This document shows, one piece after another, positions 29,135 to 38,328 of a stretch of 64,000 nt of DNA. This DNA comes from Sphingobacteriales bacterium (lineage in GTDB: Bacteria; Bacteroidota; Bacteroidia; Chitinophagales; UBA2359): contig JADJTG010000016.1 in assembly GCA_016711285.1 (NCBI GenBank), positions 124,001-188,000 of the forward strand, given 5' to 3'. Position 1 is the first letter of the stretch; the number at the start of each line of letters is the position of its first letter. The notes beneath the pieces were generated by a model. The model had not been told where the DNA came from. It searched no databases and worked only from the letters and a program-made list of their open reading frames with translations. The translations under genes were made by a program, and so were the position numbers.

Positions 29135-30040
29135 GTGAAACTCGCCGGTATAGATATAGGCTCTAATGCGGTGCGCCTCCTGATTATGGAAATCACCGAG
29201 CGCGACTCCAATCCCGATAAAACGGTTTTTACCAAAGATGTATTGGTGCGTGCCCCCCTGCGCTTGGGCGAGCAGGTATTTGTGAAAGGTTATCTGATGG
29301 ACGACAAAATAAATCTGCTGGAAAAAACTATGCAGGCTTTTGCCAATTTGATGGAGGTGTTTGAAGTAAAAGGTTATCGCGCTTGCGCCACCTCCGCCAT
29401 GCGCGATGCTACCAACGGAAATGACATCATTGAGCGTATCCGCGAGCACACCGGCGTACAAATCGAGATACTCAACGGCAATGAAGAGTCGCTTATTGTA
29501 TTCGGCAGCTATGCCAACAACCAGCAGCATACCAAAGAGGCTTTTTTGAATATTGATGTAGGCGGCGGAAGCACAGAGTTGGTATTGTTTCACGATGGAA
29601 AAATCATAGCCAACCGTTCCTTCAATATCGGCACGATACGATTGCTCTACGAACAGGTGGAACATACACAGTGGGTAGAGATGAAAGCGTGGCTGGAGGA
29701 AAAAAGAAAAATGTTTGATATACCCATTGTGGGAGTGGGTTCGGGTGGCAACATCAACAAAGTGCGCTCTATGTACTTAAATAATTCTGCCGACAAGCCT
29801 TTGAGCATCAACAAATTGCAAAAAATATACGACGAGTTGTCGTCTTACAGCTTGGAGGAGCGTATGAAAGAATTAGGGCTGAAACCCGACCGCGCCGATG
29901 TAATTGTACCCGCTACGCGCATTTATTTGAACGTAATGACTTGGGGCGGGCTGAAAAAAATGGTCATTCCGCAAATAGGAGTAGCAGATGGTTTGGTGCG
30001 GCAACTATATAAAACGATGAAAGCAAAGGGGCAACTGTAA
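29135..30040 (+). CDS. Exopolyphosphatase / Ppx-GppA family phosphatase
   Basis: About 301 residues of the actin-like ATPase fold. The start is set at GTG 29135 (VKLAGIDIGSNAVRLLI), because the family begins with this phosphate-binding loop; the open frame extends back to ATG 29084. Other motifs are ACATSAMRDATNG, NIDVGGGSTELVLF and VGVGSGGNINKV. Family members hydrolyse polyphosphate or convert pppGpp to ppGpp, and the sequence does not separate the two. It is short (only the N-terminal Ppx module, no HD domain), as is common in Bacteroidota. Confidence 0.88.
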   Translation: MKLAGIDIGSNAVRLLIMEITERDSNPDKTVFTKDVLVRAPLRLGEQVFVKGYLMDDKINLLEKTMQAFANLMEVFEVKGYRACATSAMRDATNGNDIIERIREHTGVQIEILNGNEESLIVFGSYANNQQHTKEAFLNIDVGGGSTELVLFHDGKIIANRSFNIGTIRLLYEQVEHTQWVEMKAWLEEKRKMFDIPIVGVGSGGNINKVRSMYLNNSADKPLSINKLQKIYDELSSYSLEERMKELGLKPDRADVIVPATRIYLNVMTWGGLKKMVIPQIGVADGLVRQLYKTMKAKGQL

Positions 30041-30377
30041 AAAAAGTTTGTTCTCTGCATCATCAAATATATTTAAAAATCTTTAATTTGCTGAAGCACC
30101 GCCTGTCTGTTTTTTTTATATTTTGATTGCTTTTTGAAAAAAATCATTTTAACTTTTATTCAAAATTAGCACTTTACAAATATTTTTCATTCTTAAAAAC
30201 GGCACAAAAAAGCCTCAAAAATCCAATGGATTTTTTGAGGCTTTTTTATTGTCTTTTATTTTTAATAATTAGTTATACAAAAATAGTTTATATTTATAAA
30301 TTGATAAAAACAATTGATAATCATATACTTATGCCAACTAAGAACTAAAAACTAATTACTCATAACTACTTACATCT
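30041..30377. other. Intergenic region with a terminator
   Basis: AT-rich convergent spacer between ppx and the M20 peptidase. It holds one strong hairpin (30206-30247) and nothing else recognisable. The open frame 30127-30348 crosses the hairpin and is AT-rich noise. Confidence 0.5.
30206..30247. terminator. Bidirectional terminator
   Basis: AAAAAAGCCTCAAAAATCC and GGATTTTTTGAGGCTTTTTT form a long stem with a 3-nt loop, flanked by A and T runs. It sits between convergent genes and can serve both. Confidence 0.85.
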
Positions 30378-31775
30378 TTATTTCTTATTTGAGCTGAGTG
30401 CCACAAAATTGTGATAAAAATAAGGAAGCGTTTCTATGCCTTTGTAGAAATTTTCTAAACCGTAGTTTTCGTTGGGAGAGTGGAGCGCATCGGTATCCAA
30501 ACCAAACCCCATCAGCAATACATCTTTTTTTAGCACTTTTTTAAACAAAGCCACTATCGGAATACTGCCGCCCTCCAACGTAGGAATGGGGGTTTTTCCG
30601 TAGGTGCTTTCCATCGCCTGAGCAGCAGCCTGATAAGCAATGCCATCGGTGGACGTAAGATAAGACTCGCCGCCGTGATGCGGGCGCACCGCCACTTTTA
30701 CCGATTTGGGTGCAATACTTTTGAAATGTTTTTCAAATAATTTTGTGATTTCTTCGTGATTTTGATTCGGCACCAAACGCATTGAAATTTTAGCAAATGC
30801 TTTGGACGGCAATACTGTTTTCGCACCTTCGCCGGTGTAGCCGCCCCAAATGCCGTTGCAATCCAACGTAGGACGAATGCCGGTGCGCTCAATGGTGGTA
30901 TAGCCTTTTTCGCCGCGAATATCATCAATACCCAATTCTTTTTTGTAAGCATCTATATCAAAAGGGCGGCTGTTGATGGCAGCGCGTTGTTTGGCAGTAT
31001 ATTTCACCACATCGTCATAAAATCCGGGAAGGGTAACGCGCCCGTCTTTGTCGTGCAAAGAGGCTATCATTTCGCACAGCACATTGATAGGATTGGCAAC
31101 AGCACCGCCATAAACGCCCGAATGTAAATCGCGGTTGGCGGCGGTTACTTCCACTTCTACATAGCTCAAACCACGCAAGCCGATGGTGATAGAAGGAACA
31201 GTATTGGAGATAATAGAAGTGTCGGAAATCAGTACCACATCGCAGGCGAGTTTTTTGGCGTTGTCTTTTACGAATTTCGGCAAGCTCACCGAGCCGGCTT
31301 CCTCTTCGCCTTCAATAACAAATTTTACATTGCAGGGCAGCGTGCCGGTGTTCAGCATTCCTTCAAATGCTTTTACGTGCATATACATTTGCCCTTTATC
31401 ATCACAAGCACCACGGGCAAAAATAGCTCCTTTGGGGTGTATGGCGGTTTTTTTAATGGTAGGTTCAAAAGGTGGTGTATCCCACAATTCGTAGGGGTCG
31501 GCGGGCTGCACGTCGTAGTGCCCATATACCAATACGGTGGGCAGTTTTTTGTCCACTATTTTTTCGGCATATACGATGGGGTGTCCGGCGGTTTCGCAGA
31601 CTTCGGCAGTGTCAGCACCGGCATCTAAGAGGCGTTTTTTGACGAGTTCGGCGCATTTTCTTACATCAGCGGCAAATTTACTGTCGGCACTCACCGAAGG
31701 AATACGGAGCAATTCAAAAAGCTCATCTAAAAAACGTTGTTCGTTTTGCTTAAAATACGATTGAAGTTGTTGCAT
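30378..31775 (-). CDS. M20-family dipeptidase / metallopeptidase
   Basis: 465 residues, full length for the CNDP-like M20 dipeptidases. Zinc-site motifs are visible: YGHYDVQPADPYELW (first His), ARGACDDKGQMYMHVKA (bridging Asp), EGEEEAGS (catalytic Glu pair), ISDTS, and a late His in LHSPNENYGLENF. It has no signal peptide, so a cytoplasmic peptide-recycling role is likely. The dimerisation domain lies in the middle (about 200-350). Confidence 0.93.
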   Translation of the reverse strand: MQQLQSYFKQNEQRFLDELFELLRIPSVSADSKFAADVRKCAELVKKRLLDAGADTAEVCETAGHPIVYAEKIVDKKLPTVLVYGHYDVQPADPYELWDTPPFEPTIKKTAIHPKGAIFARGACDDKGQMYMHVKAFEGMLNTGTLPCNVKFVIEGEEEAGSVSLPKFVKDNAKKLACDVVLISDTSIISNTVPSITIGLRGLSYVEVEVTAANRDLHSGVYGGAVANPINVLCEMIASLHDKDGRVTLPGFYDDVVKYTAKQRAAINSRPFDIDAYKKELGIDDIRGEKGYTTIERTGIRPTLDCNGIWGGYTGEGAKTVLPSKAFAKISMRLVPNQNHEEITKLFEKHFKSIAPKSVKVAVRPHHGGESYLTSTDGIAYQAAAQAMESTYGKTPIPTLEGGSIPIVALFKKVLKKDVLLMGFGLDTDALHSPNENYGLENFYKGIETLPYFYHNFVALSSNKK

Positions 31776-31811
31776 TGTATAAAAAGTAATGAAATGTGGA
31801 AAATCTATTTA

Positions 31812-31819
31812 CAAAAATA
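31812..31819 (-). promoter_or_regulatory. Candidate -7 box for the M20 peptidase
   Basis: TATTTTTG on the minus strand fits TAnnTTTG, 36 bp upstream of the start. Confidence 0.45.
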
Positions 31820-31950
31820 CAAAAAATTTTGCTCACTACCGAAGTTTTTGTGTAGATATACACAACTTAAGGCATTGAACAACTCATCTGTATCCTTAAT
31901 TTTTCTTGCTCATTATTACAATTTTTAGCAAATTATTGCAAAAAACATTG

Positions 31951-31958
31951 TATATTTG
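31951..31958 (+). promoter_or_regulatory. -7 box for ahcY
   Basis: TATATTTG followed by GCACCC, an exact TAnnTTTG match 49 bp upstream of the ahcY start. Confidence 0.6.
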
Positions 31959-32007
31959 CACCCGATTTTAATAATAAATTATTAACAACATACTTAAAAA
32001 ATATTAA

Positions 32008-33321
32008 ATGCTGACAGTTGATGTAAAAATGCCCTATAGCGTAAAAGATATTAGCTTGGCTGAATGGGGACGCCAAGAAATAATTTTGGCAGAAGCAGAA
32101 ATGCCCGGTTTAATGGCTTTACGCAAAGAATATGGTGCTTCCAAACCTTTGAAAGGGGCACGTATTGCGGGCTGCTTGCACATGACTATCCAAACCGCCG
32201 TGCTCATCGAAACCCTCATTGAATTGGGTGCCGAAGTACGTTGGAGTTCTTGTAATATTTTCTCCACCCAAGACCACGCCGCCGCCGCTATTGCAGCAGC
32301 CGGAGTGCCTGTATTTGCGTGGAAAGGAATGAATGCCGAAGAATTTGACTGGTGCATTGAACAAACTTTGTTTTTTGGCGATGAAAACCGCCCGCTGAAT
32401 ATGATTTTGGACGATGGCGGCGACCTTACCAATATGGTTTTTGACAAATATCCTGAACTCGTAAAAGGTATTCGCGGTATTTCGGAAGAAACCACCACCG
32501 GCGTACACCGCTTGTATGAACGCGAGAAAAACGGTACTTTGTATTTGCCCGCTATTAATATCAACGACAGCGTTACCAAATCCAAATTTGACAATAAATA
32601 CGGCTGCAAAGAGTCTTTGGTTGATGCCATTCGCCGCGCTACCGATGTAATGATGGCAGGAAAAGTAGCCGTAGTATGCGGATATGGCGATGTGGGCAAA
32701 GGTTCGGCTGCCAGCTTGCGCGGAGCCGGTGCACGGGTTATCGTTACCGAAATTGACCCCATTTGCGCCCTCCAAGCTGCTATGGATGGCTACGAAGTAA
32801 AAAAATTAGACCACGCCGTACAACGCGCCGACATAGTGGTAACAGCTACCGGTAATTGTGATGTAGTAGGTGCGCAGCACTTCAAAAAAATGAAAGATAA
32901 AGCCATCGTGTGCAATATCGGTCACTTTGACAATGAAATTGATGTGGCTTGGTTGAATGAACACTACGGCACTACTAAAAACACTGTAAAACCTCAGGTT
33001 GATGTGTATAATGTAGATGGCAAAGATATTATCTTGCTGGCAGAAGGCCGCTTGGTAAATTTGGGCTGCGCCACCGGACACCCTTCATTCGTAATGAGCA
33101 ACTCTTTCACCAACCAAACTTTGGCACAGATAGAACTTTGGGCAAATCACGACCAATACGAAAACAAAGTATATGTGTTGCCTAAGCATTTAGACGAAAA
33201 AGTAGCGCATCTGCACTTAGAAAAAATAGGCGTAGAATTAGAAGACCTCACCGAAAAACAAGCAAATTATATCGGTGTTACAAAAAATGGTCCTTTCAAG
33301 CCTGAATACTATCGTTATTAA
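32008..33321 (+). CDS. ahcY: Adenosylhomocysteinase
   Basis: Reversibly splits S-adenosylhomocysteine into adenosine and homocysteine, relieving product inhibition of methyltransferases in the SAM cycle. 437 residues, complete. Motifs are LHMTIQTAVLIETL, SSCNIFSTQDHAAAAIA, ILDDGGDLTN, GISEETTTGVHRLY, the NAD-binding loop VVCGYGDVGKGSAASLRGAGA, and the C-terminal FKPEYYRY that closes over the NAD site of the neighbouring subunit. It is a single-gene unit with its own promoter box and terminator. Confidence 0.98.
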   Translation: MLTVDVKMPYSVKDISLAEWGRQEIILAEAEMPGLMALRKEYGASKPLKGARIAGCLHMTIQTAVLIETLIELGAEVRWSSCNIFSTQDHAAAAIAAAGVPVFAWKGMNAEEFDWCIEQTLFFGDENRPLNMILDDGGDLTNMVFDKYPELVKGIRGISEETTTGVHRLYEREKNGTLYLPAININDSVTKSKFDNKYGCKESLVDAIRRATDVMMAGKVAVVCGYGDVGKGSAASLRGAGARVIVTEIDPICALQAAMDGYEVKKLDHAVQRADIVVTATGNCDVVGAQHFKKMKDKAIVCNIGHFDNEIDVAWLNEHYGTTKNTVKPQVDVYNVDGKDIILLAEGRLVNLGCATGHPSFVMSNSFTNQTLAQIELWANHDQYENKVYVLPKHLDEKVAHLHLEKIGVELEDLTEKQANYIGVTKNGPFKPEYYRY

Positions 33322-33347
33322 TATTGTTGAAAAAATATTGAGTGTGC

Positions 33348-33386
33348 AAAAGTCCCTTCCTGTATCTTACAGCGAAGGGATTTTTA
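33348..33386 (+). terminator. Terminator after ahcY
   Basis: TCCCTTC pairs with GAAGGGA across a 14-nt loop, followed by a T-rich stretch, 27 bp after the ahcY stop and just before the insertion element. Confidence 0.75.
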
Positions 33387-33405
33387 TTATAACTTTAAAA
33401 AAGTT

Positions 33406-33437
33406 TTATACCATTAAAACAACTATTTGGCATAGTT
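33406..33437 (+). repeat. Left terminal inverted repeat of the IS
   Basis: Pairs with the reverse complement of 34480-34511. Shared blocks are ATACCA, AAACA, CTA, GGCA and AGTT. Confidence 0.7.
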
Positions 33438-33445
33438 ATTATGGT

Positions 33446-34494
33446 ATGGTAATTATGTCATTACCCATAGAACTTATCATAAAAGAGTCAGCAGATTACC
33501 TAAAACAGCTACATAAAAAAGCCAAAAGGAAGGGCGTTTATAAAATAAAGATGTTGATGAATATCCAAAGCGGTATCCACCACAATCATCTTCTTGCCAT
33601 CAAGTCAGGGGCTTCTGTGCGTTCGATAAACAGGTGGAAAGCTACTTACCAATCGCAGGGACTTGATGGATTGCTCAGGGACAATAGAGGTGGTGATTTC
33701 CGTAGCCAACTCGAGACAGCAGACAAGGAGCGGATATCGCAAAAGCTAAAAGATCCCAAGAATGGGTTGCACCTACAAAGAAGCACAGCAGTGGCTGAAG
33801 TCGGAGTTGGGTATTGAAAAGCAATACAATACGGTAAGGATGTATCTGAAGCGAAACTTTGGCACAAAACTCAAGGTGGGTAGAAAAAGCCATATCAAAA
33901 GGACAGCGGCGGTTGATACTTTAAAAAACTTATCAAACACGCGAAGGCATTAAAAATAAGGAGTTTCGTCTTTCAGGCTGCCAGTGTATAAATATTTATG
34001 TTGCTGACGAAAGCAGGGTCGGGTTATTGCCCAATATAAGACGATGCCTTACCGCAAAGGGCGTAAAACCCATCGTAGCTTACCAACATCGCTTCCAAAA
34101 CTTCTATCTCTTTGGTGCCTATTCCCCATCAAGGAGACAATCTTACCTTAGAAATGCCTTACTGTAATACGGTCTGCTTTCAAATATTTATAGATAAACT
34201 CTCCGTACAAAAGCCTGAAGAATTCAAGATAATTCTACTTGACAATGGTGCTTTTCACCACAGCCGACAATTGGTAATTCCTAAAAATATTCATCTGTTG
34301 TTTATTCCTCCTTACTCTCCCGAATTAAACCCCGCAGAGATGATATGGCGATTCATCAAGGGCAAAACTGCTAACATTATTTGCAAAGATCTGGAAGAAC
34401 TCTCCGCCAAAGTCACTGATATTATCAACGATATGAGTAACGTTATCATTCAATCCATTACAGGTTGGAAACTTTTACAAACTGTGCCTTTTAG
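33446..34494 (+). pseudogene. IS630-family transposase, interrupted by at least four indels
   Basis: The N-terminal part (ATG 33446 or 33455) has the helix-turn-helix repeat KSGASVRSINRWKATYQSQG and GLDGLLRDNRGG. Catalytic DDE signatures follow in separate frames: YVADESRVGLLP (first Asp), ILLDNGAFHHS (second Asp) and PPYSPELNPAEMIW (Glu). Frame changes lie near 33769 (extra G), 33915-33920 (missing T), 33953 (missing A) and 34130 (extra C). The last frame also runs past the right terminal repeat without stopping until 34657, suggesting one more indel. It may be a dead copy, but the same error type hits essential genes nearby, so it could be intact in the real genome. Confidence 0.8.
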
Positions 34495-34511
34495 ATGTTT
34501 ATTTGGTATTA
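34480..34511 (-). repeat. Right terminal inverted repeat of the IS
   Basis: Reverse complement matches 33406-33437 at about 22 of 32 positions. Confidence 0.7.
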
Positions 34512-34518
34512 TTTTCTC

Positions 34519-34758
34519 ATGGAATTTATCACTGTATCTTCTTCCAAAATTCGGCAGGTCGCCTATCAGGCTGCTCAGGAACGCTTGTATATCATCACCA
34601 AAGAGGGTATGCTCTATGAACACCAACAAGTTCCGGCGCATTTCTGGAGCGAAATGATGCTGGCGACCTCTATCGGCAAATATTACTTTGACAACATACA
34701 TGCTACTTTTCCTTACTCAGTGCGCCGCCTACCCGCCGACAACGAAGATGCAGGATAA
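34519..34758 (+). CDS. KTSC-domain protein
   Basis: 79 residues from ATG 34519 (MEFITVSSSKIRQVAYQ). The pattern SSxIxxVxY, a short strand, VPAHFWSEMM, A-S-IGKYYFDNI and YP-like FPYSV fits the KTSC domain, a small family named after a lysyl-tRNA synthetase-associated context. Function is unknown. The start codon lies 7 bp from the IS right end, so the insertion has replaced its native upstream region and any promoter there. Confidence 0.7.
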   Translation: MEFITVSSSKIRQVAYQAAQERLYIITKEGMLYEHQQVPAHFWSEMMLATSIGKYYFDNIHATFPYSVRRLPADNEDAG

Positions 34759-34775
34759 AATTTTGTGCCCGCACC

Positions 34776-35783
34776 TTACGCCAACATCAAATTGCAGCCT
34801 CTAATATCGCTGTGGTCGGCACGCCCCAGCACTTCAAACGAGCCATCGGCATATACACGCCCCACATCGGCGGTAGCCAAAAAACTACACGAATACAAAT
34901 TCGCCAAATCTATCACATTGAGCAAGCCGCTTTGTGCAGGGCGCAAGTAAGAGAAAGGATCGGTGGCATCGCGGCACAGCACTTGCATCGTGGGCGCACA
35001 GCGAAAAACCCCACCTCCCTCCGAATAGGCTTGCGACAACAACTCCGTCATTCCGTATTCCGAATGTATCGCCGCCACTTCAAAAGCATTTTTCAACATC
35101 TCGTGTACCTCTTCGCGCAGCAACTCCCGCCGCCTGCCCTTCATTCCGCCGGTTTCCATAATGGTCGTATGGCGCAAAGGCAGTTTTTCGCAATACTGAG
35201 CAAAATCCAGCAGCGCGAAAGTAACACCCAACAGCAGCGTTTTCTGACCTTTTTGCTCATTATCCAATAAAAATGCTTTCAGTTGCTCCCACTCGTACAG
35301 AAAAAAAGCACCACTGCGAGCCTGCTCCAACCATTTATTTGCCATATATACCAACGACGAGCCGCTACGCTCCAAATAGGAAGGCAGCAAAGCCGCCACC
35401 GACCACTCGCTTATATCGCCGTAAAAATGCCGGAATCCCGCCTCAAAACTCGCTTCGTACAAGCTCACATCTGCCACAAAATGGCGACTATTGCCACTGC
35501 TGCCCGTGCCACTGCTGTAAAAAGAAGCCGATTGCGGAAAAATATTTCCGAAAGCCGCCTGTGCTATATCGTGTTGCTTAAAAAGCTCCACAGGCAAGCA
35601 GGGAATTTGTGAAATATTACTGATTTTGTGTACCTTTGTATGCAAATATTGCAAATATTGAGCATACACTTCGCAATGTTGGGCTTGATGCCGAAATACC
35701 TCCAAAGCCAAATTTGCAAAATCGTGCTCTGATGCAATATTGAGTAGTTTTTGTCGTATATGATGATGTGTTGCGTGCGACAT
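34776..35783 (-). CDS. LuxE-like acyl-protein synthetase / adenylate-forming protein
   Basis: 335 residues with the LuxE/PaaK-type layout. The Ser/Gly/Thr-rich nucleotide loop FYSSGTGSSGNSRHF lies near residue 90, IMETGGMKGRRREL near 215, and HSEYGMTELLSQAY near 240, the equivalent of the YGxTE adenylation motif. A C-terminal GLLNVIDLANLYSCSFLATADVGRV and GRAD segment completes the fold. The family activates carboxylic acids with ATP. In Bacteroidota, stand-alone copies occur without luciferase, so the substrate is unknown. It is transcribed divergently from the following lipoprotein gene, 38 bp apart. Confidence 0.8.
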   Translation of the reverse strand: MSHATHHHIRQKLLNIASEHDFANLALEVFRHQAQHCEVYAQYLQYLHTKVHKISNISQIPCLPVELFKQHDIAQAAFGNIFPQSASFYSSGTGSSGNSRHFVADVSLYEASFEAGFRHFYGDISEWSVAALLPSYLERSGSSLVYMANKWLEQARSGAFFLYEWEQLKAFLLDNEQKGQKTLLLGVTFALLDFAQYCEKLPLRHTTIMETGGMKGRRRELLREEVHEMLKNAFEVAAIHSEYGMTELLSQAYSEGGGVFRCAPTMQVLCRDATDPFSYLRPAQSGLLNVIDLANLYSCSFLATADVGRVYADGSFEVLGRADHSDIRGCNLMLA

Positions 35784-35821
35784 TAATCGTATTTATTCAT
35801 CTTAATTTTTTTTAAAAAAAT

Positions 35822-36316
35822 ATGAAAAAACAGCCTTTGATAACAGTTTCAGGTATCTTGGGGCTTATCTTTCTTCTTTCGGCGTGTGTAAAAGAACAGG
35901 AATTTTCTCCAACTCCCAAAATCAACGCTGTTTATCTTTCAACAGATACTTTATCCAATGGCGATTATTTTGATTTGATTTTTGATTTTGAGGACGGCGG
36001 CAATGATTTGGGTGCTGTTGATGATGCAAATTTAGGCGAAAAAGACATTTCCATCATTGATTCGCGCGACAGTGTGGTGATTTTGAATAATTTACCCAAA
36101 ATTGACAACAAAGGCAGCGATGGATTTACGGGTACAGTGAGCGTAAAAATGAGCGATTGCTGCAAAAATGTTATTTCGGGAATACCGTGCAGCCCTACTT
36201 CCAACTTTACCGCGCCTTTTGATACGCTTTCCTATATCGTACAAATCAAAGACCGCAGCCAACACTGGAGCAATACCCTGCGTACTCCCGTTTTGTATAT
36301 TGCCTGTAAACAATAA
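35822..36316 (+). CDS. Lipoprotein of unknown function
   Basis: 164 residues with a signal peptide and lipobox (LIFLLSACVKEQ). The mature domain looks beta-rich (INAVYLSTDTLSNGDYFDLI, FDTLSYIVQIKDRSQHWSN) and contains a cysteine cluster (SDCCKNVISGIPC). It resembles small Bacteroidota lipoproteins of unknown role. hemF follows 71 bp later on the same strand. Confidence 0.75.
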   Translation: MKKQPLITVSGILGLIFLLSACVKEQEFSPTPKINAVYLSTDTLSNGDYFDLIFDFEDGGNDLGAVDDANLGEKDISIIDSRDSVVILNNLPKIDNKGSDGFTGTVSVKMSDCCKNVISGIPCSPTSNFTAPFDTLSYIVQIKDRSQHWSNTLRTPVLYIACKQ

Positions 36317-36387
36317 TTTTTGTTTTTTCACTTGTTTTCTTATCGCAAATATCTACTAATTTATATATCAAAAAAATATTTCTGATT

Positions 36388-37314
36388 ATGTTTACATCTG
36401 TTTCTGACATTGAATTGGACAAACATCAAATTGAAGCGGGATTCACCGCATTGCAAGCGCGTATTTGCAAAGGTTTGGAGGAATTGGACGGCAGTGGGCA
36501 CGTTTTTTCGGAAGAATACTGGAAACACCGCGAAGGCGGCGGCGGACGGACGCGTGTTTTTCAAAACGGAAACTTTTTGGAAAAAGGCGGTGTGAATTTT
36601 TCGGCAGTATGGGGCACTGCTCCCGAACTTATCCAAAAAGCACTGCAATTACAGGGCAATAGCCATCAGTTTTTTGCCAGTGGGGTATCTATTGTATTAC
36701 ACCCTGCTTCGCCCTTAGTGCCTATCATTCACATGAATGTGCGCTATTTTGAACTATCCAACGGCGATGCTTGGTTTGGCGGCGGTATTGACCTCACTCC
36801 TATCTATGTGGTGGAAGAAGATGCCCGCCATTTTCACCGAACCCTCAAAAAAACCTGCGATGCCTTTGACGTGCAATTTTATCCCAAATTCAAAATGTGG
36901 GCAGATGATTATTTTTATTTGCAACACCGCAACGAAACGCGCGGCGTAGGCGGCATTTTCTTTGATTATCTGCGCCCCGATGCCACACACAGCAAACAAC
37001 AGTTATTTGATTTTGCGATAGCTGTAGGCGATACTTTTGTGCCGGTGTACCGCGATATTGTTGAGCGCAGACGACATTTGCCTTTTCACGAAGAACACAG
37101 ACGCTGGCAGTTGTTGCGGCGCGGCAGATATGCAGAGTTTAATTTGGTGTGGGATAAAGGCACTAAATTCGGATTGGAAACCGGCGGGCGCACCGAGTCT
37201 ATTTTGATGAGTTTGCCGCCGCTCGCCGCTTGGGAATACGACTACACCCCACCCGCCGACAGCGAAGAAGCCGCTACGCTCGCTTGGTTGAAACGCGGTG
37301 TTGATTTTGTGTAA
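36388..37314 (+). CDS. hemF: Oxygen-dependent coproporphyrinogen III oxidase
   Basis: Converts coproporphyrinogen III to protoporphyrinogen IX with O2, a late step of haem synthesis. 308 residues, the usual length. Motifs are GGGGRTRVF, VHMNVRYFE-like IHMNVRYFE, WFGGGIDLTP, KFKMWADDYFYLQHRNETRG, GGIFFDYL, and RGRYAEFNLVWDKGTKFGL followed by GRTESILMSLPP. Conserved His and Asp residues are present. The enzyme implies an aerobic lifestyle, consistent with complex I genes in the window. Confidence 0.97.
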   Translation: MFTSVSDIELDKHQIEAGFTALQARICKGLEELDGSGHVFSEEYWKHREGGGGRTRVFQNGNFLEKGGVNFSAVWGTAPELIQKALQLQGNSHQFFASGVSIVLHPASPLVPIIHMNVRYFELSNGDAWFGGGIDLTPIYVVEEDARHFHRTLKKTCDAFDVQFYPKFKMWADDYFYLQHRNETRGVGGIFFDYLRPDATHSKQQLFDFAIAVGDTFVPVYRDIVERRRHLPFHEEHRRWQLLRRGRYAEFNLVWDKGTKFGLETGGRTESILMSLPPLAAWEYDYTPPADSEEAATLAWLKRGVDFV

Positions 37315-37497
37315 ATACAATATTTTTTCGAAAAAGTCCATAGGGCGGGTTTTCATGTATCCGCTCTATGGGCTACACAATAAATGTGGTACTTTATTCT
37401 GCAAGAATATAAAACCTTAAGCAGGTTCAAATAATAGCTACTATCTTTATCCCAATTTTTAAAAATCATTTTTTCAACATCTTTTTTAAAAAATATC

Positions 37498-38238
37498 TTG
37501 ATACTCCGTTCTGATGATTTATACAAACGCTACGGCAAGCGCACGGTCGTAAATGGCGTTTCGGTGCAGGTGCAACAAGGCGAAATCGTGGGGTTGCTCG
37601 GTCCTAACGGTGCCGGAAAAACCACCTCTTTCTATATGATAGTCGGTCTTATCAAACCTGACACCGGCAATGTGTATCTCGACGACAAAAATATCACGAC
37701 TCTGCCGATGTATAAAAGAGCACAGCTCGGGGTGGGATATTTGCCACAGGAAGCGTCTATTTTCCGGCAGTTGAGCGTACAGGACAATATCTCTGCCATT
37801 TTAGAAATGACTGATTTGAGCAAAAAAGAGCAAAAACAAAAGTTGGAGGAACTCTTGGAGGAGTTCAGCCTCACACATGTACGCAAAAGTATGGGCAATG
37901 TGCTGTCGGGCGGCGAGAGGCGGCGCACCGAAATTGCGCGCGCACTGGCGGTAAATCCGAAATTTATTCTTTTAGACGAGCCTTTTGCCGGTGTTGACCC
38001 TATTGCGGTGGAGGATATTCAGAGTATCGTGGAAAAACTGCGCTACAAAAATATCGGTATCCTCATCACCGACCACAATGTGAACGAAACGCTCTCCATC
38101 ACCGACCGTGCCTATCTGCTTTTTGAAGGCAACCTCCTCAAAGCCGGCACTGCCGAAGAGCTGGCACAAGACGAACAGGTGCGCCGTTTGTATTTGGGGC
38201 AAAATTTTGAACTGCGCCGCCGCAAAATTACTGTATAA
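37498..38238 (+). CDS. lptB: LPS export ABC transporter ATP-binding protein
   Basis: Powers lipopolysaccharide extraction from the inner membrane with LptF/LptG. 246 residues with Walker A GPNGAGKTT, Q-loop YLPQEASIFRQLSVQDNI, signature LSGGERRRTEIARAL, Walker B FILLDEPFAGVD and the H-loop ITDHNVNETL. The SGGERRR and FAGVDPIAVEDIQ spellings are typical of LptB. No ATG is available, and the start is the TTG at 37498. LptF/G and LptA/C are not in the window. Confidence 0.93.
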   Translation: MILRSDDLYKRYGKRTVVNGVSVQVQQGEIVGLLGPNGAGKTTSFYMIVGLIKPDTGNVYLDDKNITTLPMYKRAQLGVGYLPQEASIFRQLSVQDNISAILEMTDLSKKEQKQKLEELLEEFSLTHVRKSMGNVLSGGERRRTEIARALAVNPKFILLDEPFAGVDPIAVEDIQSIVEKLRYKNIGILITDHNVNETLSITDRAYLLFEGNLLKAGTAEELAQDEQVRRLYLGQNFELRRRKITV

Positions 38239-38328
38239 CACAGCACTTATTTTTCCGAAAAAAACCTTTTCTTTGCTATTGCTTTACGGGAACACCACCA
38301 CAAACCCGTAAAGTATCGGTGGCATTGT

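Larger units (their letters stand above)
33406..34512 (+). mobile_element. IS630-like insertion sequence, about 1.1 kb
   Basis: A DDE transposase lies between imperfect terminal inverted repeats. The left end (33406-33437, containing ATACC, AAACA and GGCATAGTT) and the complement of the right end (34480-34511, ATACC, AAACA, GGCACAGTT) match at about 22 of 32 positions. TA dinucleotides occur at both outer ends, consistent with TA target duplication in this family, but the exact boundary base is uncertain. It separates the ahcY terminator from a KTSC-domain gene whose start is 7 bp beyond the right end. Confidence 0.82.

Noticed and set aside
30127..30348. 73-codon ORF after ppx
   Set aside because: It runs through a strong terminator hairpin in AT-rich DNA and encodes Phe/Lys/Leu-rich noise.
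35631..35638. Promoter box TACCTTTG for the lipoprotein gene at 35822
   Set aside because: It lies inside the LuxE-like coding region about 190 bp upstream, and the match is probably chance.
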